From: Urbifossiella limnaea
GTDB lineage: Bacteria > Planctomycetota > Planctomycetia > Gemmatales > Gemmataceae
Length of the DNA stretch: 64,000 nt
Assembly: GCF_007747215.1 (NCBI RefSeq)
Contig: NZ_CP036273.1
Coordinates: forward strand, 2,464,322-2,528,321
Direction of reading: 5' to 3'
How positions within the stretch are numbered: the stretch's first letter is position 1; every line of letters begins with the position of its first letter. The position numbers were made by a program, and so were the translations under genes. This document shows, in pieces, positions 22,869 to 31,947 of this stretch. The notes under the pieces were generated by a model. That model ran no database searches. It saw only the letters and a list, made by a program, of their open reading frames with translations, and was not told the DNA's origin.

Positions 22869-25760
22869 TCACCACCGCAGCGGCTTCTGCCACGCCTCCT
22901 TCAGCTCCGCCAACTTCGCCCAGATGAGCCACTCGCCGCCAGCCCCGGCGACGCGCAGCCGCGGCTCCGCGAGCGTCACGCCGACCTTCGCCAGCGGCAG
23001 CCCCGCGAACGCCGCCGCCAGCCCGGCCGCGGCGCCCGGCTTCGCCTCGATCACGAACCGGGTCGGCGACTCGCTGAAGAGCCGCGCCTCGTCCGTAAGC
23101 CCGTCGGCGCCGGGGAGATGTGACAGCCCGGTGACGTCCGCCCCGACGCCGCCGGCGAACGCCATCTCCGCCAGCGCCACCGCCAGCCCGCCCTCGCTCA
23201 GGTCGTGGCACGAGCGCACCAGCCCGTCGGCAATGGCGCGGTGAACGGCCGCGAACACCTTTGGCGCTTGTTGAAGATCGACCTTCGGCACCCCGCCGCC
23301 GCTGCGGCCCGTGACCAGATGCAGGTGCGAGCCGCCGAGTTCGTCGCGGGTGAGGCCGACGACGTACAGGTCGTTGCCGGGCTCCTTCAGGTCCATCGTC
23401 ACGCACTTCCGCACGTCCGGGACGCGGCCGAGGGCCGACACCAGGAGCGTGCTCGGGATGTCGAGCCGCTCGCCGTGCTTGCCGGCGTAGGTGTTGTTCA
23501 AACTGTCCTTGCCGCTGATGAACGGCGTGCCGTACGCCACCGCCACGTCGTGGCACGCCTCCGCGGTGCGGACCAGCGCCCCGAGCACCTTCGGGTCGTT
23601 CACATTCCCCCAACAGAAGTTGTCGAGGATGGCCGTGCGGCTCGGGTCGGCGCCGACGGCGACGACGTTGCGGACCGCCTCGTCGATCGCGCACGCGGCC
23701 ATGTGGTACGGGTCGAGGTCGGCGTACTGCGGGTTCACGCCGCAGCCGACCGCGGCACCGGTCCACGAGCCGAGTACGGGCATTACCACCGCGGCGTCCG
23801 AAGGGCCGTCGTTCTTCACCCCGACCAGCGGCTTGACGACGCTGCCCCCCTGCACCTCGTGGTCGTACTGGCGGACGATCCATTCTTTCGAGCAGACCGA
23901 GTAATGGCCCAGGATGCGGGTCAGCGCCTCCTGCGGGGCGAGCGTCTGCGGGGCGCCGGTAGCCACCGGAGCGGGCGGCGTGTACTCCGCGCTCCGCACT
24001 TGGGTGGGCCGGCCGTCGTGCAGGAAGTGCATGTCCAGGTCGGCGACCTCGTTCCCGTTGAACCGGAGCTTCAGCCGGCCGGTCGCCTCGAAGGTGCCGA
24101 GCACGGCCGCTTCCACGTCCTCGGCGTCGCACAGCGCCTTCAGCTCGGCCCACTTCGCCGGGGGCACCGACAGCACCATCCGCTCCTGGCTCTCGCTGAT
24201 CCAGATTTCCGTGTAGCTGAGGCCGTCGTACTTCAGCGGTGCGGCGTCGAGGTCCACCGCGGCGCCGAGCTCGGCCCCCATTTCGCCCACGGCCGAGCTG
24301 AACCCGCCGGCCCCGCAGTCGGTGATGGCGCTGAACAGGCCGCGGTCGCGGGCCTGCAGGATCACGTCGGCGACCTTCTTCTCGGTGATCGCGTTACCGA
24401 TTTGAACTGCGCCGCCGCTCACCGTCTCGGACTCGTGGGTGAGTTCGAGCGACGAGAACGTCGCGCCGTGGATGCCGTCGCGGCCGGTGCGCCCGCCGAC
24501 GGCGACGACCAGGTCGCCGGGGTGAACCTGCTTGAACGCCTTGTCGGCGGGAATGATGCCGACGGTGCCGCAGAACACGAGTGGGTTGGCGAGGTAGCGC
24601 TCGTCGAACAGCACGGCCCCGTTCACGGTGGGGATGCCCATGCGGTTGCCGTAGTCGCGCACCCCGGCCACGACCCCGTGCATCACGCGCCGCGGGTGGA
24701 GCACGCCCTGCGGCAGGTTGTCCGGCGACAGGTCCGGCGGGGCGAAGCAGAACACGTCGGTGTTGCAGATCGGGCGGGCGCCGAGGCCGGTGCCGAGCAG
24801 GTCGCGGACGACGCCGCCGAGGCCGGTATTCGCGCCGCCGTAGGGCTCGATCGCCGACGGGTGGTTGTGCGTCTCGACCTTGAAGCACAGGTGGTTCGCG
24901 TCGTCGAACTTCACCACGCCGGCGTTGTCGGCGAACACGCTGACGCACCAGTCGTCGTCGCCGAGCTTCTGGCGGATGGCCTGCGTCGCGGCGAAGACGG
25001 TTTCCTTGAGGAGGTTCTTGTACGTCCGCGTCTCGCCGGTCGTGTGGTCGGTGAGGGTGATCGTCCCCTTCAGCGTCTTGTGCGAGCAGTGCTCGGACCA
25101 CGTTTGCGCAATAGTCTCCAACTCCACGTCCGACGGGTCGCGGCCGACCTCGCGGAAGTGGCGCTGTACGGCCGTCATCTCGTCCAGCGTCAGCGCGAGC
25201 ATCCCGTCCTTGCTCAGCTTGACGAGCCCGGCGTCGTCCAGGCCGCGGAGCGGGACGGTGACGCGCTGGAACGAGTAGGCGGAGCCGAGCCCGAGGTGGT
25301 CGGCGCGGACGGGGCCGACCACGATGTGCTCGATGGCGTCGTTGGCCAGCACCTTGCGGAACAGCACGTCGCGGTCGGGGGACGAGAGCTCCGGCGGGCC
25401 GAAGTAGCGGCGGAAGGTGCGGACCGCCGCGACCGGCAGCTTCAGCATCCGGCACACGTCGAGGACGGTCTGCGCCACCGGGTCCATCACGCCCGGCTTC
25501 AGCAGCACGGTGTACGCCAACTCGCTGCTGCCGCCGGCGGCGCGGACGAGGCCGGATTCGATCAGCGGATCGACCAGCACCTCGGCGGCGAGGCGGGCGG
25601 CGTCGGCCTCGGTGAGCTCGCCCTCCAGCAGCACGCCGCGGGCGCTGGCAGCGACGAGGTCGCCGCCGCGCTGGGCGTGCGTCAGCAGGTCGAACTCGTC
25701 GCACACCCGCTCGCGCTCGCCGTCACGCCCGAGCGGCCGGATTTCCACTTCCCAGAGCAT
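22869..25760 (-). CDS. purL: Phosphoribosylformylglycinamidine synthase, PurS-like/PurL fusion
   Basis: The 963-residue product is the ATP-dependent synthetase of step 4 of purine synthesis. The signature TWSEHCSHKT is at 220-229, followed by ATP- and substrate-binding blocks such as FKVETHNHPSAIEPYGGANT and SGKDSLNNTY. Stand-alone PurL is about 740 residues; here about 160 extra N-terminal residues include a PurS-like unit (YTVLLKPGVMDPVAQTVLDV). The C-terminus ends after the second AIRS-like domain with no glutaminase domain, so a separate PurQ is needed and is not in the window. Its start overlaps the tyrA end by 38 bases. Confidence 0.95.
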   Translation of the reverse strand: MLWEVEIRPLGRDGERERVCDEFDLLTHAQRGGDLVAASARGVLLEGELTEADAARLAAEVLVDPLIESGLVRAAGGSSELAYTVLLKPGVMDPVAQTVLDVCRMLKLPVAAVRTFRRYFGPPELSSPDRDVLFRKVLANDAIEHIVVGPVRADHLGLGSAYSFQRVTVPLRGLDDAGLVKLSKDGMLALTLDEMTAVQRHFREVGRDPSDVELETIAQTWSEHCSHKTLKGTITLTDHTTGETRTYKNLLKETVFAATQAIRQKLGDDDWCVSVFADNAGVVKFDDANHLCFKVETHNHPSAIEPYGGANTGLGGVVRDLLGTGLGARPICNTDVFCFAPPDLSPDNLPQGVLHPRRVMHGVVAGVRDYGNRMGIPTVNGAVLFDERYLANPLVFCGTVGIIPADKAFKQVHPGDLVVAVGGRTGRDGIHGATFSSLELTHESETVSGGAVQIGNAITEKKVADVILQARDRGLFSAITDCGAGGFSSAVGEMGAELGAAVDLDAAPLKYDGLSYTEIWISESQERMVLSVPPAKWAELKALCDAEDVEAAVLGTFEATGRLKLRFNGNEVADLDMHFLHDGRPTQVRSAEYTPPAPVATGAPQTLAPQEALTRILGHYSVCSKEWIVRQYDHEVQGGSVVKPLVGVKNDGPSDAAVVMPVLGSWTGAAVGCGVNPQYADLDPYHMAACAIDEAVRNVVAVGADPSRTAILDNFCWGNVNDPKVLGALVRTAEACHDVAVAYGTPFISGKDSLNNTYAGKHGERLDIPSTLLVSALGRVPDVRKCVTMDLKEPGNDLYVVGLTRDELGGSHLHLVTGRSGGGVPKVDLQQAPKVFAAVHRAIADGLVRSCHDLSEGGLAVALAEMAFAGGVGADVTGLSHLPGADGLTDEARLFSESPTRFVIEAKPGAAAGLAAAFAGLPLAKVGVTLAEPRLRVAGAGGEWLIWAKLAELKEAWQKPLRW

Positions 25761-26583
25761 CGCGCACCTGCTTGGCCTCGGCCAGCCACCGCCCGAGGCC
25801 GGCCCCGTCGCCGGCCTCCAGCAGCAGCCGGAACTCGGCCAGTCGTGTCGTGAATTGTTGCGTCGCCGCCAGCACCGCGTCGCGGTTGGCGAGAAAGATC
25901 GGCACCCACATCCCGGGGTCGCCGCCCGCGATGCGGGTGGTGTCGCGCCAGCCGCCGGCCGTGAGTTGCAGCCACTCCGGCGGCGTCACGCCGGCCGTCG
26001 TCGCGGCGACGACGTGCGGCAGGTGGCTCGTCGTGGCCAGTGCGGTGTCGTGGTCGTCGGCGGTCATGCGGACGACGCGAGAGCCGAGCGCGCGCCAGAA
26101 GGTAGCGACGCGCTCCGCCGCGGCCTCGTCGCCGGGTTCCGGCGTGAGGATGTTGACTCGGCTCTCGAACAGATCGGCACGGCCGTGCTCGCAGCCGGCC
26201 TTCTCGGAGCCGGCCAGCGGGTGGGCGGGAACGAACGCCTGCCCCGGCTTCAGCGCCGCCCGCGCCGCGGCGTGGAGGTTACGCTTCGTGCTGCCGGCGT
26301 CGGTGAAGAGCGCGTCGGGTGGGGCAAATGGCGCCGCATCAACGATGGTGCTGCTGATGCGATCGACCGGCGTACACACGACGACGAGCGAAGCCCCGGC
26401 CACGCCTTCGGCCAGCGACGTGGTGCCGGCGTCGATGGCGCCGAGCGTCACGGCGGCGTCGAGTTTCGCGCGGTCGCGGCCGACGCCGACCACGCGGGCG
26501 GCCACGCCCTTCGCCTTCGCGGCGAGTCCGACCGACCCGCCGATCAGGCCGACACCCACAATCGTGATCTGCTCGAACCGCAT
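25723..26583 (-). CDS. tyrA: Prephenate dehydrogenase
   Basis: The 286-residue product has an N-terminal NAD(P)-binding fold (ITIVGVGLIGGSVGLAAKAK, G10/G12/G15) and TyrA motifs VCTPVDRIS, DAGSTKRNL, PAHPLAGSEKAG (conserved His) and SHLPHVVAA. It converts prephenate to 4-hydroxyphenylpyruvate for tyrosine synthesis. Length is normal for the single-function enzyme; no ACT or chorismate mutase domain is seen. The start is the ATG at 26583, just downstream of a -10-like TACAAT, suggesting a leaderless transcript. It overlaps purL by 38 bases, so the two are probably co-transcribed. Confidence 0.93.
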   Translation of the reverse strand: MRFEQITIVGVGLIGGSVGLAAKAKGVAARVVGVGRDRAKLDAAVTLGAIDAGTTSLAEGVAGASLVVVCTPVDRISSTIVDAAPFAPPDALFTDAGSTKRNLHAAARAALKPGQAFVPAHPLAGSEKAGCEHGRADLFESRVNILTPEPGDEAAAERVATFWRALGSRVVRMTADDHDTALATTSHLPHVVAATTAGVTPPEWLQLTAGGWRDTTRIAGGDPGMWVPIFLANRDAVLAATQQFTTRLAEFRLLLEAGDGAGLGRWLAEAKQVRDALGSGNPAARA

Positions 26584-26590
26584 GAGGTCG

Positions 26591-26596
26591 ATTGTA
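26591..26596 (-). promoter_or_regulatory. -10-like box of tyrA (leaderless arrangement)
   Basis: On the minus strand TACAAT ends 7 bases before the tyrA ATG. With usual -10 to +1 spacing, transcription would begin at or beside the start codon. No good -35 is seen. The divergent DUF1501 gene has the same layout. Confidence 0.5.
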
Positions 26597-26632
26597 TGAC
26601 GGCGGCCGCTGGCACCGCGGGCCGGCTTCGGA

Positions 26633-26638
26633 GATAAT
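26633..26638 (+). promoter_or_regulatory. -10-like box of the DUF1501 gene (leaderless arrangement)
   Basis: GATAAT ends 7 bases before the ATG at 26646, so the transcript would start at or next to the first codon. It mirrors the tyrA promoter within the 62-base divergent gap. Confidence 0.5.
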
Positions 26639-26645
26639 CCACCCC

Positions 26646-28043
26646 ATGACCGGCGTGTCCGCGCAACTCGGTTCAACCGGCCGCCCGCCCAGCCGCCGCG
26701 AGCTGCTTCGCCTCGCCGCGCCCGCGCTCCTTGCGGGTGCGGCGCCGGCCGGCTCGCCCGGGTTCGGCCGCGCCAGGTCGGTCGTCGTCGTCTTCACCAG
26801 CGGCGGTCAAAGCCAGCTCGACACCTGGGACCCGAAGCCGGACGCGCCCGAGGAAATCCGCGGCGTCTTCCGCACGATCGGCACCCGCACGCCGGGCCTG
26901 CGCGTGTGCGAGCACATGCCGCGGCTCGCGGCGCTGAGCCACCGCTACGCCGTGCTGAAGTCGATGACGCACGACGACCTCGACCACGGGTCGGCGTGCT
27001 ACCTGGCGCTGACGGGGCAGTTCCACCCGCGGAAGTCGTCCAACCCGCCGCCGCGGCCGACCGACTTCCCGGCGCTCGGGGCGGTGCTGAAGCGGGTGCG
27101 GCCGGCGAGAACGTTCCCGCACACCGCGGTCCACGTCAACGGGCCGCTGCTGGCCCCGAAGGAAGTGTCGCCCGGCCAGTATGGCGGCTTCCTCGGCCGC
27201 GGGTTCGAGCCGTTCGAGATCGGCAACGTCCTCGAAACCGACCGCTTCCTCGAAGGGCTCGACCTCCCCGCCGGCGTTACTCCCGACCGCCTCGGCGGCC
27301 GCGAGGCACTTGCAAACCGACTCGAAGCCGCGGCGCGGACGGACGTGCGGCTCCCCGCCGCGGCCGACCGCGTGACGCTGGCGCGGCAGGCGTTCGAGCT
27401 GATCCGCGCCCCGCAGGTGCGCGCCGCCTTCGACCTGTCGCGCGAGCCGGCCGCGGTGCGCGAGCGGTACGGGCTCCATCGCTCCGGGCAAGCGTGCCTG
27501 ATGGCCCGGCGGCTGGTCGAAGCGGGGGTGCCGTGGACGACGGTGTTCTTCAACCACGGCATCCGCGGCCAGGACGACGCCCCCGACGACACCGACGCCT
27601 ACGGCTGGGACACCCACAACGACATCTTCGAGGCGCTGAAGGACCATCTCCTGCCGCGGTTCGACCATTCGGTCTCGGCGTTCCTGGAGGACTTGCACCA
27701 GCGCGGGCTGCTGGACTCGACGCTGGTGTGCGTCATGGGCGAGTTCGGCCGGGCGCCGCTGGTGGCGCTGGAGAAAAACTTCGCGGGCACGACACCGGGC
27801 CGCAAGCACTGGGGTGGCTGCTACTCGGTGGTGCTGGCCGGCGCGGGTGTGACGCCGGGCGCCGTCGTGGGTCGGTCGGACCGCATCGCCGCGTACCCCG
27901 GCTCGGAGCCGACCACGCCCGGCGACCTGGCGGCGACGCTGTTCCACGCCCTCGGCGTGTCCGCCGACACGCACTACGACGACCTCACGAACCGCCCGCA
28001 GCGCGTCGTGTCGGGCCACCCCGTGAGCAAGCTGTACCGCTGA
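26646..28043 (+). CDS. DUF1501 family secreted protein (sulfatase-fold)
   Basis: The 465-residue product belongs to DUF1501, a family highly expanded in Planctomycetes with an alkaline-phosphatase/sulfatase-like fold. A Tat-like leader (SRRELLRLAAPALLAG) precedes VVVVFTSGGQSQLDTWDPKP. Later blocks are PRLAALSHRYAVLKSMTHDD, FNHGIRGQDDAPDDT, YGWDTHNDIF, VCVMGEFGRAPLV and GRKHWGGCYSVVLAGAG. The Asp/His residues in these blocks would bind metal if active. Biochemical function is unknown. It is followed 20 bases later by a secreted M61-like peptidase gene in the same direction. Confidence 0.92.
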   Translation: MTGVSAQLGSTGRPPSRRELLRLAAPALLAGAAPAGSPGFGRARSVVVVFTSGGQSQLDTWDPKPDAPEEIRGVFRTIGTRTPGLRVCEHMPRLAALSHRYAVLKSMTHDDLDHGSACYLALTGQFHPRKSSNPPPRPTDFPALGAVLKRVRPARTFPHTAVHVNGPLLAPKEVSPGQYGGFLGRGFEPFEIGNVLETDRFLEGLDLPAGVTPDRLGGREALANRLEAAARTDVRLPAAADRVTLARQAFELIRAPQVRAAFDLSREPAAVRERYGLHRSGQACLMARRLVEAGVPWTTVFFNHGIRGQDDAPDDTDAYGWDTHNDIFEALKDHLLPRFDHSVSAFLEDLHQRGLLDSTLVCVMGEFGRAPLVALEKNFAGTTPGRKHWGGCYSVVLAGAGVTPGAVVGRSDRIAAYPGSEPTTPGDLAATLFHALGVSADTHYDDLTNRPQRVVSGHPVSKLYR

Positions 28044-28063
28044 CCCAACCCCCGGAGGCCGTC

Positions 28064-29911
28064 GTGCCCCGTTCGCTCCTTGCGCTCCTGCTCCTCGCGG
28101 CCCCCGCTCGCGCCGCCGACCCGGTGCAACTCGCCGTCGATCTGGCCGACGTGTCCGGCCGCATCATTCACTCACGGGTCGAAATCCCCGCCGCCCCCGG
28201 GCCGCTCACGCTCCTGTACCCGAAGTGGATTCCCGGCACGCACGGCCCGACGACGCCGCTCGCCGACGTGGCCGGGTTCCGCGTCAAGGCGAAGGGGGCC
28301 GACGTGCCGTGGACGCGCGACCCGGCCGACTCGCACGCGGTGAACGTCACCGTGCCGGCCGGGGCGAACGCCGTGGAAGTCACGTTCGACCTGCTCCTGC
28401 CGGGGCTGAACGAGCCACCGGCGCGGCAGAACACGGTCGCGTCCGGCCGGCTCGCGGTACTGAACTTCTGCGACCTGCTGGTGTACCCGAAGGCGGCGAA
28501 GGCGATGGACACGCCGTTTCGCCTCACGCTCACGGTGCCCGAGGGGTGGAAGCACGGCAGCGCCCTGAACCCGGTGGAGCAGGGGCACAACATCACCGGC
28601 TTCGCCCCGTGCACGCTCGAAACGCTCATCGACTCGCCGCTCCTGTGCGGGCTCCACACGAAATCCGTGGCGATCGGCACCGACGGCAAGCATCGCGTCT
28701 TCCTGGCGTGCGACAGCGAGGCGGGGCTGGGCGTGCCCGCGGACGTGAAGGCCGGCTGGGACAAGCTCGTCGAGCAGTCCGACAAGATGTTCGGCTCGCG
28801 GCCGTACGGGTCGTACACGTTCCTGCTGGCGCTTTCGGACAAGATTCGCTTCCGCGGGCTGGAGCACCACGAGTCCAGCGACAACCGGCTGTCGGAGATG
28901 ACGCTCCAGACGCCGCACCTGCGGCTGTACGCGGCGTCGCTGTTCCCGCACGAGTACGTCCACGCGTGGTGCGGCAAGTTCCGCCGGCCGGCGGGGATGA
29001 TCGTGCCCGACTTCCAGGCCACGCCCGACACCCGGATGCTGTGGGCCTACGAGGGGCTCACCAACTACCTCGGCTGGGTGCTGACCGCCCGCAGCGGATT
29101 GATCTCGGCGGAGGCGGCGCGCGACGACCTGGCCGGCACCGCGGAGCGGATGAAGAACGCCCGCGGCCGCAGCTGGCGCCCGCTCGAAGACACCGGCACC
29201 AGCAGCCACGTCCTCGCCGGCTCCCGCGGGGCGTGGGGGGCGTGGCGGCGGTCCCTCGACTACTACGACGAGGGCACCCTGCTGTGGCTCGAAGCCGACG
29301 CGATCATCCGCAAGGAGACGAACGGCGCGAAGTCGCTCGACGACTTCTGCCGCGCCTTCTTCGCGTGCCCGGCGGGCCGGCCGGCCGTGAAGGGGTACTC
29401 GTTCGACGACATCGTGAGCGGGCTGAACGCGGTTTGCCCCTACGACTGGAAGACGCACCTGACGCGCCGCGTGACGCTGCCGTCGGCCGACGCGCCGCTC
29501 GACGGGTTGCTCCTCGGCGGCTGGTCGCTCGGCTACGCGGACAAGCCGAACGACACGCTCAAGGCGAACGAGAGCGTGTCGAAGGGGACGGACCTGACGG
29601 CGTCTTTGGGGGTGAAGGTGTCGGCCGACGGGGTGATCGGCGACGTGATCCCGGACAGCCCGGCGGCGAAGGCGAAGCTGGCGCCGGGGGCGAAGGTCGT
29701 GGCGGTGAACCAGCGGAAGTTCACGCCCGAGCTGCTGAAGTCGGCCGTGGCCGCGACGCGGACGGGCGGGAAGCTGGAACTGCTGATCGAGAACGGCGAC
29801 TGGTTCAGCACCGCGGCGGTGGCCTACGCCGGCGGGCTGCGGTATCCGAAGCTGGAACGCACGCAGTCGGAGCCGGATCGGATGGGAGCGATCCTGGCGC
29901 CGCGGCAATGA
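28064..29911 (+). CDS. Secreted M61-like metallopeptidase with PDZ domain
   Basis: The 615-residue product starts at a GTG (28064) after GGAGG, giving a signal peptide (VPRSLLALLLLAAPARA). The N-terminal beta-sandwich is M61-like. The zinc motif HEYVHAW is at 296-302, and a downstream Glu in WAYEGLTNYLG is the likely third ligand. A PDZ-like domain occupies about 505-590 (GVIGDVIPDSPAAKAKLAPG). Family members (glycyl aminopeptidases) trim Gly- or Ala-starting peptides. A much longer open frame upstream runs through the DUF1501 gene in another frame and is a shadow. The stop is 2 bases before a 24-bp hairpin. Confidence 0.92.
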   Translation: MPRSLLALLLLAAPARAADPVQLAVDLADVSGRIIHSRVEIPAAPGPLTLLYPKWIPGTHGPTTPLADVAGFRVKAKGADVPWTRDPADSHAVNVTVPAGANAVEVTFDLLLPGLNEPPARQNTVASGRLAVLNFCDLLVYPKAAKAMDTPFRLTLTVPEGWKHGSALNPVEQGHNITGFAPCTLETLIDSPLLCGLHTKSVAIGTDGKHRVFLACDSEAGLGVPADVKAGWDKLVEQSDKMFGSRPYGSYTFLLALSDKIRFRGLEHHESSDNRLSEMTLQTPHLRLYAASLFPHEYVHAWCGKFRRPAGMIVPDFQATPDTRMLWAYEGLTNYLGWVLTARSGLISAEAARDDLAGTAERMKNARGRSWRPLEDTGTSSHVLAGSRGAWGAWRRSLDYYDEGTLLWLEADAIIRKETNGAKSLDDFCRAFFACPAGRPAVKGYSFDDIVSGLNAVCPYDWKTHLTRRVTLPSADAPLDGLLLGGWSLGYADKPNDTLKANESVSKGTDLTASLGVKVSADGVIGDVIPDSPAAKAKLAPGAKVVAVNQRKFTPELLKSAVAATRTGGKLELLIENGDWFSTAAVAYAGGLRYPKLERTQSEPDRMGAILAPRQ

Positions 29912-29913
29912 GT

Positions 29914-29965
29914 TTCGCCGCTTGCGGCGTAGCGGCGTTTGCGCCGCTACGCCGCAAGCGGCGAA
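29914..29965. terminator. 24-bp perfect-stem bidirectional terminator
   Basis: Arms 29914-29937 and 29942-29965 are exact reverse complements (left begins TTCGCCGCTTGCGGCGTAGC) around TTTG. It lies between the convergent M61 peptidase and glycoside-hydrolase-like genes, 2 and 5 bases from their stops. The arm itself contains a smaller inverted unit (CGCCGCTTGCGGCG). Confidence 0.8.
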
Positions 29966-29970
29966 CCGAA

Positions 29971-31788
29971 CTACTTCGCCAATTCCACCCGTGCGACGGC
30001 GTACACCAGGAACCGCGGCACCGCGAACCGCAGCCGCCCGTCGCGGGCCTCGAACGGCACCGCCACCGGCTCCCCCTCGGGCGTCACGACGCGCACCGCG
30101 GTCACCCGTGCCCCGGCCGGTAGCACCACGTCCGCCTTCACGCCGTCCACGGCCCGCGGCTTCTCGTCCTTGATGCCGCCGCCGGGGCTCCGCTTCTCCT
30201 TCGGCTCGTCGCGGTCGTAGTTCACGAAATGGAGGGTCAGTTCCTTTCCCGACGCCGACACGTTCGCCGACACGCGGACGGTCTTCGGCGCCGCGAACGT
30301 GCTCAATCCCGTCGGCAGTTCGATTCCTCTCGCGGAATCGACCACGGCGCGATACCCCCTCACCCGTTCCGGTGTCGCCAGGTCGTCGGGGAGAACGTCG
30401 AACAGGACGTGCCGGTCGAGTAGGTCGCGGCCGGCTGTCTTGAACGCCTCGACGCTCGCCACGTCGCCCTGGTGTACCTTCGACCTCGGGAACAGCAGCA
30501 CCGCCTCGGCGTGCGGCCGGTTCCCCTTGAAGGCCGAATCGTTCGCGGCCATGAAGCGGTAGTAGTGGACCAGTTCCTTCCGCGCCTCCGGGTCCTTGTG
30601 GCGGGCGTAGAAGCCCATCGGGGCGCCGCCGTTCGCAGCGAGTTCGGCGATGGCCACGCGCGTCCGCGTGGCCTCGTACTTCCCGAGGGTGAACGGCTTG
30701 TCGTCGAACGCCCCGCGGATGTAGCGGGCCTGCAAAGTGCCTTCCCCCAGCACGCCGGCGGCCAGGTCGGTGAAGTTGGCCGCGCCGCCGGTGCTGTACC
30801 ACAGATAGTCCTCGTCCTTCCCCCACACCTCCTTCGGCAGCAGGCACCGTTCGTCGCCGCTAATCTGGCCGAAGTCGCCGAGGTGGTTCCACTGCGCCAC
30901 CAGGAACCCCGGCTTCAGCCCCTTCGCGTACCGCACGAACACCTCGTCGAACGCCGCCTTCTGGCTGATCTGGCTCCACCGCAGCATCTCGCGCCGCAGC
31001 GGCGTGCTCTCCTTCGGGTCGTGCCATCCGACGATCTCGGGGAATTTGTGTGTCTTGATGTCGTCGATGCCGAACTGCTTCAGCGCGGCGGGCGTGTGCC
31101 GCTCGGCGAGGTAGCCGCGAAAGCCGGTCTGGCAGTGGTCGCAGAGGCAGTTGTGGCGGTAGAAGTAGTTCGCGATCAGGCCGTCCACGCCGCGCTCGGC
31201 GGCGCGTTTCGTCCAGGCCTTCAGCACGGTTCGCCAGTGCGGGTTGTTCAGGCACGCGGTGTACTCGCGCATGCCGCCGATGCTGTACTGCTTGGATGCC
31301 ATCGGCGTGCCGTCCGCGTTGCGGGCCAGGAGTTGCAGCGGGTCGGCGACGGGTTTGGGGCCGAACTCCTTCTCGTCCCACAGGTCGCGGTAGAACTTGA
31401 AGAACCCCTTCGGGCCGTCCTTGCCGTCCGGCTCGCCGACCAGAAACGTGACGTTGAAGTGCCCCACCACCTTCGCCCCGAGTTTGTGGACGGCGGCGTT
31501 CCGCTGCTCGAACCACTTGCCGCACTCGGCGACGCCGCGGACCGGGAAGTGGGCGGGATAACCCTTGTAGTCCGGCGTGTGGACGAGGCTGTAGAAGTGG
31601 CCGCCGTAGAAGCCGAGCTGGCACACCTCGGGCCGCGCCTCGGCGACGAACGCGAGGTAGTCGTCGTCCCCGTAAGCGTCCCAGTGGGCGATGAGCCGCG
31701 TGAACTCGGCGCGCGGCGCGGGCGGGTCGGCGACGACAACCGGGGAGGCGAACGAGGTCAGCAGGAGCACGGCGAACAGCGGACGCAT
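29971..31788 (-). CDS. Secreted glycoside-hydrolase-like TIM-barrel protein
   Basis: The 605-residue product has a signal peptide (MRPLFAVLLLTSFASPVVVA). The barrel-like body resembles putative glycosyl hydrolases of the GHL6/alpha-fucosidase-like type: RLIAHWDAYGDDDYL, KVVGHFNVTFL, YTACLNNPHWRTVLKAWTKR, and a cysteine knuckle CLCDHCQTGFRGYL. The C-terminus is a beta-sandwich with VRVSANVSASGKELTLHFVN. It is probably active on an extracellular sugar polymer; substrate unknown and activity unproven. The start at 31788 is preferred over an upstream ATG because it gives the signal peptide. Confidence 0.75.
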   Translation of the reverse strand: MRPLFAVLLLTSFASPVVVADPPAPRAEFTRLIAHWDAYGDDDYLAFVAEARPEVCQLGFYGGHFYSLVHTPDYKGYPAHFPVRGVAECGKWFEQRNAAVHKLGAKVVGHFNVTFLVGEPDGKDGPKGFFKFYRDLWDEKEFGPKPVADPLQLLARNADGTPMASKQYSIGGMREYTACLNNPHWRTVLKAWTKRAAERGVDGLIANYFYRHNCLCDHCQTGFRGYLAERHTPAALKQFGIDDIKTHKFPEIVGWHDPKESTPLRREMLRWSQISQKAAFDEVFVRYAKGLKPGFLVAQWNHLGDFGQISGDERCLLPKEVWGKDEDYLWYSTGGAANFTDLAAGVLGEGTLQARYIRGAFDDKPFTLGKYEATRTRVAIAELAANGGAPMGFYARHKDPEARKELVHYYRFMAANDSAFKGNRPHAEAVLLFPRSKVHQGDVASVEAFKTAGRDLLDRHVLFDVLPDDLATPERVRGYRAVVDSARGIELPTGLSTFAAPKTVRVSANVSASGKELTLHFVNYDRDEPKEKRSPGGGIKDEKPRAVDGVKADVVLPAGARVTAVRVVTPEGEPVAVPFEARDGRLRFAVPRFLVYAVARVELAK

Positions 31789-31862
31789 GGGGCGGCTCCG
31801 GGGGCGGGCGGGCGTCAATCGTACCACGCGACACGCGGTCGGGCGCTTCCGATAAAACCGCC

Positions 31863-31891
31863 TTGTGTCGACTGCCCCGCCTGCTTATATC
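31863..31891 (+). promoter_or_regulatory. Candidate sigma-70 promoter of the peptidase-MA-like gene
   Basis: TTGTGT (31863-31868), a 17-base spacer and TATATC (31886-31891) lie in the 159-base divergent gap. Predicted start near 31898 would leave a leader of about 50 bases before the ATG at 31948. Confidence 0.35.
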
Positions 31892-31947
31892 CTCCCGTCC
31901 CCGTGGGCGGGCCAGGACGGTCCCGCTCCCTCCGGCAGGGCTGCCGC

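Noticed and set aside
23205-25853. 882-codon open frame antisense to purL
   Set aside because: Composition is shadow-like and no domain is recognisable; purL on the other strand is certain.
26906-28063. Upstream in-frame extension of the M61-like gene
   Set aside because: It lies within the DUF1501 gene in another frame and is Arg/Pro-rich; the GTG at 28064 follows a Shine-Dalgarno and yields a signal peptide.
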